From: Amycolatopsis sp. NBC_00345
GTDB taxonomy: Bacteria; Actinomycetota; Actinomycetes; Mycobacteriales; Pseudonocardiaceae
Assembly (NCBI RefSeq): GCF_036116635.1
Contig: NZ_CP107995.1
Coordinates: 7,130,001 to 7,194,000, forward strand
DNA: 64,000 nucleotides
Reading direction: 5' to 3'
Below are positions 8,724 to 14,992 of this stretch, piece by piece. The position numbers were made by a program, and so were the translations under genes. Position 1 is the first letter of the stretch; every line of letters begins with the position of its first letter. The notes below the pieces were generated by a model that saw nothing but the letters and a program-made list of their open reading frames with translations, was not told where the DNA came from and made no database searches.

Positions 8724-8873
8724 GCTCGGTTTCGCAGGGGTTGCCCCCGGGTAGGCCCCTGACGAACCAGTGGTCCCATCCTGTGGTGACGACACCGCCC
8801 CCGCTCGCCGGGGAGGCGGGTGTGCTACTAGGTTCGGTACTAGAAACTTGTGTCGAAGACAGAAGGAGGGCCA

Positions 8874-9497
8874 ATGGCCCGGTACGAGCTGCCCGATCTC
8901 GACTACGACTACAGCGCGCTCGCGCCGCACATCTCGGGCGAGATCAACGAGCTGCACCACAGCAAGCACCACGCGACCTACGTCAAGGGCGCGAACGACA
9001 CGCTGGACAAGATCGCCGAAGCCCGCGACGCCGGCAACTTCGGTGACATCGTCGGCCTGTCGACCACGCTCGCGTTCCACTTGGCCGGCCACGCGAACCA
9101 CGTCGTCTGGTGGAAGATCCTCTCGCCCGAAGGCGGCGACAAGCCGACCGGCGAGCTGGCCGCCGCGATCGACGAGGCGTTCGGGTCCTTCGACAAGTTC
9201 AAGGCCCAGTTCACCGCGGTCGCCACCACGATCCAGGGCAACGGCTGGGGCGCCCTGTCCTGGGACCCGATCGGCAAGACGCTGATCACCCAGCAGCTGC
9301 GGGACCACCACAACAACCTGATCCTGCCGACCGTGCCGATCCTGCTGGTCGACGTCTGGGAGCACGCGTTCTACCTGGACTACAAGAACGTGAAGCCGAA
9401 GTACGTCGAGGCCCTGTGGAACATCTTCAACTGGGCCGAGATCAGCAAGCGCTTCGACAACGCCGTCGCCGGCGGCAACGGCCTGCTGCTCGGCTGA
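8874..9497 (+). CDS. Fe/Mn-family superoxide dismutase
   Basis: 207 residues. The start is fixed by the strong AAGGAGG ribosome site and the usual opening ARYELPDLDYDYSAL. Metal ligands are visible: His in NELHHSKHH, His in AFHLAGHANH, and Asp and His in DVWEHAFYLDY. GNGWGALSWD forms the active-site floor. It converts superoxide to peroxide and oxygen, and the monomers pair into dimers or tetramers. Whether iron or manganese is used cannot be decided by eye. A perfect terminator hairpin follows. Confidence 0.95.
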   Translation: MARYELPDLDYDYSALAPHISGEINELHHSKHHATYVKGANDTLDKIAEARDAGNFGDIVGLSTTLAFHLAGHANHVVWWKILSPEGGDKPTGELAAAIDEAFGSFDKFKAQFTAVATTIQGNGWGALSWDPIGKTLITQQLRDHHNNLILPTVPILLVDVWEHAFYLDYKNVKPKYVEALWNIFNWAEISKRFDNAVAGGNGLLLG

Positions 9498-9515
9498 GTT
9501 TTCCCACCTGGCGCG

Positions 9516-9552
9516 AACCGGGGTCCTCCCTTCAGTGGGAGGACCCCGGTTT
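9516..9552 (+). terminator. Rho-independent terminator after superoxide dismutase
   Basis: A perfect 15-base stem, AACCGGGGTCCTCCC paired with its complement around the loop TTCAGT, ends in a short T run about 20 bases after the dismutase stop. Confidence 0.9.
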
Positions 9553-9556
9553 TCGC

Positions 9557-9587
9557 TTGACCTAGAGTGCACTCGAGGTGTGAGAGT
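9557..9587 (+). promoter_or_regulatory. MerR/SoxR-type promoter-operator before the acetyltransferase
   Basis: TTGACC is followed by a dyad, CCTAGAGTGCACTCGAGG (9561-9578, 16 of 18 positions symmetric), and a 19-base spacer leads to GAGAGT. An overlong spacer carrying a CCT...AGG dyad is the hallmark of promoters untwisted by MerR-family activators. No MerR gene is in this window. Confidence 0.55.
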
Positions 9588-9593
9588 GGGGGC

Positions 9594-10403
9594 ATGGACG
9601 TCGACGCCTACCTCGCCCGCCTGGATCTCGCCCTGCCCGTGGCCGCGGATCTGGCCGCCCTGCGGGTGCTGCAAGCGCGCCACCTCGAACGGGTGCCGTT
9701 CGAGAACCTGAGCGTGCACCTGGGTGAGCCGATCGAGCTCACCGAGGACGCGCTGTTCGACAAGATCGTGCGCCGCCGTCGCGGTGGCTTCTGCTACGAG
9801 CTGAACGGCCTCTTCGCGGCGCTGCTGCGCGAACTCGGCTTCGACGCCACCCTGCGCGGCGCCCAGCTCTTCCACGCCGACGGCACTCCCGGCCCGCCGC
9901 TGAACCACGCCGCGATCGTCGTGGAACTGGACGAGCCGTGGCTGGTGGACGTCGGCTTCGGCAGCTTCAGCCGGGCACCGCTGCGCCTCTCGGCCGTCGC
10001 GCCGCAGGACGACGCGGACGGCCAGTTCCTCATCCTGGACGCCCCACACGGCGACATCGACGTGCTGTGCGACGGGAAACCGGTGTACCGGCTGGAACGC
10101 CGCCCCCGGCAGTTGGCCGACTTCGTCCCGATGGCGTGGTGGCACTCGACGTCGCCGTCCTCGCACTTCACCCAGAACCTGACCTGCTCGCGCCCCACCT
10201 CGCAGGGCCGCGTGACCCTCTCGGGCGACCGCCTGATCGAAACCGTGGACGGCGGGCGCCACGAGGTGCTGCTGCCCTCGGAGTCCGCCGTGCGGATGGC
10301 GTACCGCGTGTACTTCGGCCTGTCGCTGGCGCGGCTGCCGCTGCACCCGGGTGAACACCCCTTGACGGCGCCGGCCCCTGACCCGACCATGAACCGGACT
10401 TGA
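9594..10403 (+). CDS. Arylamine N-acetyltransferase
   Basis: 269 residues from the ATG with GTGGGGG upstream. The Cys-His-Asp catalytic triad is present: C67 in RRGGFCYELN, H105 in LNHAAIVV and D119 in WLVDVGFGS. The opening VPFENLSVHLG is typical of the family. The enzyme transfers acetyl from acetyl-CoA to aromatic amines or hydrazines in the cytoplasm; some relatives close macrolactams in ansamycin biosynthesis, but no polyketide genes are nearby. Expression may respond to a MerR-type activator because of the promoter described at 9557-9587. Confidence 0.95.
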   Translation: MDVDAYLARLDLALPVAADLAALRVLQARHLERVPFENLSVHLGEPIELTEDALFDKIVRRRRGGFCYELNGLFAALLRELGFDATLRGAQLFHADGTPGPPLNHAAIVVELDEPWLVDVGFGSFSRAPLRLSAVAPQDDADGQFLILDAPHGDIDVLCDGKPVYRLERRPRQLADFVPMAWWHSTSPSSHFTQNLTCSRPTSQGRVTLSGDRLIETVDGGRHEVLLPSESAVRMAYRVYFGLSLARLPLHPGEHPLTAPAPDPTMNRT

Positions 10404-10448
10404 GAAGCCCGTTGAAGAGCGGTGTTCTGGTGAGCTGCCCCGTAATGA

Positions 10449-10489
10449 ACGGAGCCCCACCCCCGGGGTTCCCGGGTGTGGGGCTCCGT
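10449..10489 (+). terminator. Terminator after the acetyltransferase
   Basis: ACGGAGCCCCAC pairs with GTGGGGCTCCGT, extended inward by CCC/GGG with one mismatch. It lies 46 bases after the acetyltransferase stop. Confidence 0.85.
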
Positions 10490-10534
10490 CCGTTCCCGAA
10501 CTGACTGCCGCTCCCACCACGAAGCGGACGTGTA

Positions 10535-10553
10535 TGAGGTTAGCCTAACCTCA
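10535..10553. promoter_or_regulatory. Strong IdeR/DmdR iron box with no intact target gene
   Basis: TGAGGTTAGCCTAACCTCA is perfectly symmetric around its centre and matches 17 of 19 positions of the iron-box consensus. The upstream gene points toward it and ends in a terminator. The only reading frame downstream on the same side is the broken gene at 10645. Confidence 0.8.
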
Positions 10554-10644
10554 GCAAGATCCGCAACCCCGTCGTGCCGGAGACGCGGGTCTCACTCGTT
10601 CGAGTGACGAATCGGGCGTCAGGGTCGTTCGGGAGAATCCTCCG

Positions 10645-10919
10645 ATGACCTCGCACGTGTTCGTCGACGAGAGCAAGGAGGGCGGCTACCTCGGATGCTG
10701 GTTCTGGAGACCGACGAATCGATCCTCGATGTCGATCGCAGGACGTTGTACCGAGCCGTCCGGACCCATGGCTGTCAAGAAGCGCTGGAGTACCGGCACT
10801 TCCGGGCCCACGAAGAACTACTCCTGGTCGTTCCGGACGCCATCGCCTGGTGCTGGCAGCGAGGCGGGCAGTGGAAGAAACGGGTCCGGGAACTGGTGAC
10901 CGACATCCGAGTCGTCTGA
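10645..10919 (+). pseudogene. Truncated DUF3800-like protein with an internal deletion
   Basis: The first frame opens MTSHVFVDESKEGGYL (10645-10692), the hallmark N-terminus of DUF3800 proteins with the catalytic-looking VDES. It then becomes unrelated sequence. From about 10697 another frame encodes the family's closing part: VLETDESILDVDRRTLYRAV, YRHFRAHEELLLVVPDAIAWCW and VTDIRVV, ending in TGA at 10919. The central part of the protein is missing and the two ends are out of frame, so the gene is dead or at most makes fragments. DUF3800 proteins have an RNase H-like fold and often travel with mobile or defence DNA (family knowledge). The family assignment is from memory of short motifs. Confidence 0.65.
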
Positions 10920-10933
10920 CCCAGTACATGCGA

Positions 10934-10970
10934 AACCCGGCCCACCCACCGTCCGGAAGGCTGCCGGGTT
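10934..10970. terminator. Hairpin between pseudogene and MFS gene
   Basis: AACCCGG and CCGGGTT pair across a 23-base loop between convergent units. The stem is short, so this is a modest terminator candidate. The remainder up to 11070 shows no gene. Confidence 0.45.
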
Positions 10971-11070
10971 CACTTCGCCGGTTTAGTAACCGCCGCATTC
11001 ACCAGCTTAGCCGATCCCCCACCACTTCCCCAACCACAGGAACCGGCGAGGGATCGTGCCGGGTAAAGGG

Positions 11071-12609
11071 TCAGACGCGTTCGCGTTTCAGCACCCGCAG
11101 CCCGTTGCCGAAGCGGCGGACCGGCAGGCTCACGCCGCCGCGGCGGATGAGCACCAGCGCGCACACCACGGCGGCCAGCAGGGAGACCGCGCCGCCGATG
11201 TAGAACGGCGAGCGGCCGCCGAAGGCGTCGGCCATCCAGCCCGTCATGGGGCCGCCGATGGGGTTGCCGCCGATCAGGACCAGGACGTAGATGCCCATCA
11301 CGCGGCCGCGCATCTCCGGCGAGACCGACGTCTGCACCAGCGCGTTCGCGGTGTTCAGGAAGGTGATCGTGGCGAAGCCGAGCGGGATCAGGCCAAGGCC
11401 GAACGCCAGGTACGACGGCATGAACGCCGTGATGAACTCGAACAGGCCCAGCAGCGCGCCGGAGATCAGCATCAGCCGCACCCGCGGCCGGCTCTTGATC
11501 CCGCGCCGCGCGGACGCCAGCGCGCCCGTGAAAGTCCCCACCGCGACCAGCGTGGACAACAGCCCGTAGCCGTCGGCCTGCGTGTGGAAGACGTTCGCCG
11601 CCACGATCGGCAACGAGGTGAAGTAGGTGATGCCGAACGTGCTGACGAAGAACATCAGCACCATCACCGTCACCAGGTCGGAGCGGTGCCGCACGTAGCG
11701 CAGGCCCTCCAGCAGCTGGCCCTTGGCGCGCGGGATCACCGGGCCGCGGAACAGCTTGGCCGGGTTCATCAGCGCCAGCCCGGCGACCACGGCGACCGTG
11801 CTCACCGCGTTCGCGATGAACAGCCAGCCGGTGCCCACCCAGGTGATCGCGAAGCCGGCGATCGCCGGGCCCACGATGCGCGCCATGTTGAAGATCGAGG
11901 AGTTCAGCGCGACGGCGTTGGTGATCTGGCTGCGGCCCACCATCTCGGCGACGAACGACTGCCGGGTCGGCACCTCGATCGCGGAGGTCACGCCGAGCAG
12001 CACGCACAGCAGGTAGACGTGCCAGAGCGCGACCACCCCGGTCAGGTCGAGCAGGCCGAGTGACGCGGCCAGCGCGGTGTTCACGACCTGGATGACGATC
12101 AGCATCCGCCGCTTGTCGACGCGGTCGGCGAGCACGCCGGCCCACAGCGAGAGCAGCACCGTCGGGGTGAACTGCAGCGCGACCGCGATGCCGAGCGCGA
12201 GCGGGTTGTTGCCGCTGAGGGTGAACACCAGCCAGTCCTGCGCGATGCGCTGCATCCAGGTGCCGATGTTCGAGATCACCTGGCCGCTGAAGAACAGCCG
12301 GTAGTTGCGCACCCCCAGCGACGCGAACATGCCGCTCTTTTTGGCCGCGGGCTCCGTTTTCGAAGGACCGGCTTGCGAAAGGCCGGCTTCCGACGACCCA
12401 GCTTGCGAAGGCCCAGCTTGCGAGCGCCCGGCTTGCGACGATTCCGCTTGCGGCGCCCCAGCACCCGCTGGCAGCTTCGGCGCCCCGGCGTGGTCTGGAC
12501 CGGTCTCGCCGGGTGGAGCGGATGTGGGCGGGCTCGACGGCTCTGGTGCCGTTCCCCGGGTAGCAGTGTTATCGGCCGTGCTCTCTGTTTCGCTACCCGT
12601 GGTGGTCAC
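11071..12609 (-). CDS. MFS transporter (EntS/MFS_3-like) with repeat-bearing N-terminus
   Basis: 512 residues from a GTG start. The first about 90 residues are disordered and hold degenerate SQAG repeats (about 56-82). A 12-helix MFS domain follows, opening NYRLFFSGQVISNIGTWMQRIAQDWLVF, with the loop-2/3 motif GVLADRVDKRRML and the late MRGRVMGIYVL typical of the EntS/MFS_3 group. It is likely a drug or siderophore exporter in the cytoplasmic membrane. The MarR gene just upstream on the same strand ends five bases before the start, so the two form an operon and MarR probably controls this efflux pump. Confidence 0.88.
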   Translation of the reverse strand: MTTTGSETESTADNTATRGTAPEPSSPPTSAPPGETGPDHAGAPKLPAGAGAPQAESSQAGRSQAGPSQAGSSEAGLSQAGPSKTEPAAKKSGMFASLGVRNYRLFFSGQVISNIGTWMQRIAQDWLVFTLSGNNPLALGIAVALQFTPTVLLSLWAGVLADRVDKRRMLIVIQVVNTALAASLGLLDLTGVVALWHVYLLCVLLGVTSAIEVPTRQSFVAEMVGRSQITNAVALNSSIFNMARIVGPAIAGFAITWVGTGWLFIANAVSTVAVVAGLALMNPAKLFRGPVIPRAKGQLLEGLRYVRHRSDLVTVMVLMFFVSTFGITYFTSLPIVAANVFHTQADGYGLLSTLVAVGTFTGALASARRGIKSRPRVRLMLISGALLGLFEFITAFMPSYLAFGLGLIPLGFATITFLNTANALVQTSVSPEMRGRVMGIYVLVLIGGNPIGGPMTGWMADAFGGRSPFYIGGAVSLLAAVVCALVLIRRGGVSLPVRRFGNGLRVLKRERV

Positions 12610-12614
12610 CGGTG

Positions 12615-13046
12615 TTAGTTCCCCGCCATCCTGTCGATGATCTCAGCGGCGCGGGAGAGCACTTCCAGCTCTTCCTCGCCGAGTTCGGCCAATTGCCGGT
12701 CCAGCCACGCCTCCCGCACCGAGATGGCTTTCCGCACATACGCGAGCCCGTCTTCGGACAGCTCGACGATGGCCTGCCTGCCATCGGTCGGGTGCGGGCG
12801 CCGCTCGACGAACCCCATCTCCTCGAGCGCGGCGATCACCCTCGTCATCGAGGGCGGCTGGACGCCTTCCTTCGCGGCGAGCTGGCCGGGGGTCAGCGCA
12901 CCGCACTTGTACAGGGTGGACAGCGCGGCGACCTGCGTCAGCGTGACGTCTTCGCCCACGCGCTGTGCCCGGAGCCGGCGGTTGAGCCGGACCACCGCGA
13001 GACGCAGGCGGCTCGCGAGGGAGCGCTCATGCATGTCGCCGGACAT
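12615..13046 (-). CDS. MarR-family regulator
   Basis: 143 residues with a winged-helix core. Helix alpha2-alpha4 reads LTPGQLAAKEGVQPPSMTRVIAALEEMGFVERR, followed by the wing PHPTDGRQAIVEL. It is transcribed with the downstream MFS gene and is the likely repressor of both. Upstream, 13050-13064 contains an imperfect GTTAG/CTTAC dyad that could be its operator. I recall a MarR gene (Rv0880) at the equivalent place in M. tuberculosis between the DUF2530 and TrmH-like genes, which supports an old vertical origin. Confidence 0.9.
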   Translation of the reverse strand: MSGDMHERSLASRLRLAVVRLNRRLRAQRVGEDVTLTQVAALSTLYKCGALTPGQLAAKEGVQPPSMTRVIAALEEMGFVERRPHPTDGRQAIVELSEDGLAYVRKAISVREAWLDRQLAELGEEELEVLSRAAEIIDRMAGN

Positions 13047-13110
13047 ATAGTTAGCATACCTTACGAAACTGACGCCCCAGGGTGAACCCCGCCACCACGA
13101 GTGATCACCG

Positions 13111-14586
13111 TCAGTTGAACACGGACTGGATCGGCCCGACGGCGAAGTACGCGACGAAGGCCACCGCGATGATCCACATCAGCGGGTGGACCTGGCGGGC
13201 CTTGCCCGTCGCCGCGCGGATCACGACGTAGCTCACGAAACCGGCGCCGATGCCGTTGGCGATCGAGTAGGTGAACGGCATGACCACAATCGTCAGGAAC
13301 GCCGGCAGCGCGATCGAGAAGTCGGTGAAGTCGATTTCCTTGACCTGGGTCATCATCAGCGCGCCCACGACCACCAGCGCCGGCGCGGCGGCCTCCACCG
13401 GCACCACCTGGTAGAGCGGCGTCAGGAACATCGCGGCGAGGAACAGCACGCCGGTCACGACGTTCGACAGGCCCGTGCGCGCGCCCTCCGCGATGCCCGA
13501 CGCGGACTCCACGAACACCGTGTTCGAGCTGGCCGAGCCGAAGCCGCCGGCCGCGCCCGCGAGGCCCTCGACGAACAGCGCCTTGCCGACGTTCGGCAGC
13601 TGCCCGTCCTTGCCGATCAGGCCGGCTTCCTTGCCCAGCCCGGTCATCGTGCCCATGGCGTCGAAGAAGTCGGCGAGCACCAGCGTGAACACGAGCAGCA
13701 CCACGGTGATGATCGGCAGCCGGCTCCAGGCGCCGAACGAGACGTCACCGACCAGCGACAGGTTCGGCAGGCCGATCACCTGGTCGGGCAGCGCCGGGTA
13801 GCCGAGGTTCCAGCCCTTCGGATCGGTGCCGTTCGACGGCCCGGCCTTCACGATCGCCTCGACGACGATCGCCAGCACCGTCGAAGTGAGCACGCCGATC
13901 AGGATCGCGCCCTTCACCTTCTTGGCCACGAGGATGGCGGTGAGCAGCAGGCCGACCACGAACACGGCCGTCGGCCACGACGCGATGGAGCCGTTGATGC
14001 CGAGCCCCACCGGGACGGTGGTGTGCGCGTCGTCCGGCAGGCGGCGCACGAACCCGGCGTCGACCAGGCCGATCAGGCAGATGAACAGGCCGATGCCCAC
14101 CGCGATCGCCGACTTCAGCGCCGGCGGCACCGCGCGGAACACCGCCGTCCGGAAGCCGGTGAGCACGAGCAGCACGATGATCACGCCCTCGATCACCACC
14201 AGCCCCATGGCCTCGGGCCAGGTCATCTGCGGCGCGATGGTGACGGCGAGCAGGCTGTTGATGCCGAGGCCGGTGGCGATGGCGAACGGGTAGTTCGCGA
14301 CCAGGCCCATCAGGATCGTCAGCACGCCCGCGACCAGCGCCGTGACGGCCGCGACCTGCGGCACCGGCAGGATGTTGCCGAGCACGTCCTTGTGCGCGGA
14401 CGGGGTGGTGGCGGAGAAGCTGCCGATGATCAGCGGGTTCAGCACCACGATGTAGGCCATGGTCACGAACGTGACGACGCCGCCCCGGATCTCCCGGCCC
14501 GCGCTCGAACCACGCTCGCTGATCTTGAAGAACCGGTCCAGTTTGGACACTTCGCGCTCTTCCGCCCGCTGCGACTGCTCCGACAT
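13111..14586 (-). CDS. NCS2-family purine permease (AzgA-like)
   Basis: 491 residues with about 12-14 membrane helices. It starts with the AzgA-type soluble N-terminus (KLDRFFKISERGSSAGREIRGG) and helix 1 VTFVTMAYIVVLNP. The substrate-region motifs ATGLGINSLLAV and FFDAMGTMTGLG are present, as is GFGSASSNTVFVESASGIAEGARTGLSN. AzgA members import hypoxanthine, guanine or adenine with protons. No purine salvage genes are beside it. It is divergent from DUF2530. Confidence 0.9.
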   Translation of the reverse strand: MSEQSQRAEEREVSKLDRFFKISERGSSAGREIRGGVVTFVTMAYIVVLNPLIIGSFSATTPSAHKDVLGNILPVPQVAAVTALVAGVLTILMGLVANYPFAIATGLGINSLLAVTIAPQMTWPEAMGLVVIEGVIIVLLVLTGFRTAVFRAVPPALKSAIAVGIGLFICLIGLVDAGFVRRLPDDAHTTVPVGLGINGSIASWPTAVFVVGLLLTAILVAKKVKGAILIGVLTSTVLAIVVEAIVKAGPSNGTDPKGWNLGYPALPDQVIGLPNLSLVGDVSFGAWSRLPIITVVLLVFTLVLADFFDAMGTMTGLGKEAGLIGKDGQLPNVGKALFVEGLAGAAGGFGSASSNTVFVESASGIAEGARTGLSNVVTGVLFLAAMFLTPLYQVVPVEAAAPALVVVGALMMTQVKEIDFTDFSIALPAFLTIVVMPFTYSIANGIGAGFVSYVVIRAATGKARQVHPLMWIIAVAFVAYFAVGPIQSVFN

Positions 14587-14672
14587 CCGCCTGCCTATCT
14601 CTGTGCTGTGCGTCCGGCCCGCCGCCGCGGGAGAAGCTTCGCGGGCGGGGCCCCGGGGGTACCCTTCACCAT

Positions 14673-14939
14673 GTGGATGAACCGATCAATTCCCCGGAGG
14701 TTACGGGCTCGTTGCGGCATACGCCGGACCTGCCCAAGCGGCTGACCGACCTGACCCCGGTGGTGATCGTGGGCACCTCGGCGTGGGTCGTCGCGCTGGT
14801 GGTCCTCTTCTTCGTGGCCCAGGGCGTGTGGGTGTGGACCGCGTTCGCGGGGATCGTGCTCGGCTTCATCGGCTTCGGCATCATCTTCTGGCAGCGCGCG
14901 GCCGCCAAGCGCGGGTCGAAGTCGGCGCAGCGCCTCTAA
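14673..14939 (+). CDS. DUF2530 two-helix membrane protein
   Basis: 88 residues beginning MDEPINSPEVTGSLRHTPDLPKR. Two hydrophobic segments (about 29-48 and 52-72, the second ending GFGIIFWQRAA) are followed by a basic tail. This matches the short actinobacterial DUF2530 family; Rv0879c is the mycobacterial member I recall at the same relative position. The function is unknown. The stop is four bases before a long palindromic terminator shared with the convergent sacsin-like gene. Confidence 0.82.
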   Translation: MDEPINSPEVTGSLRHTPDLPKRLTDLTPVVIVGTSAWVVALVVLFFVAQGVWVWTAFAGIVLGFIGFGIIFWQRAAAKRGSKSAQRL

Positions 14940-14942
14940 GGG

Positions 14943-14988
14943 CTCGTGAGTGTTTATGACGGTTCTAACCGTCATAAACACTCACGAG
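14943..14988. repeat. 46-nt perfect palindrome, bidirectional terminator (family B, copy 1)
   Basis: Two 22-base arms begin CTCGTGAGTGTTTATGACGG and meet at a 2-base centre CT. It sits between convergent genes, 3 bases after one stop and 5 before the other. A near-identical copy lies at 22517-22562. Confidence 0.9.
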
Positions 14989-14992
14989 TCGT

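Noticed and set aside
13050..13064. GTTAGCATACCTTAC as a further iron box upstream of the MarR gene
   Set aside because: It fits the iron-box consensus only with a one-base gap; a MarR operator is as likely, so it is not listed as a site.
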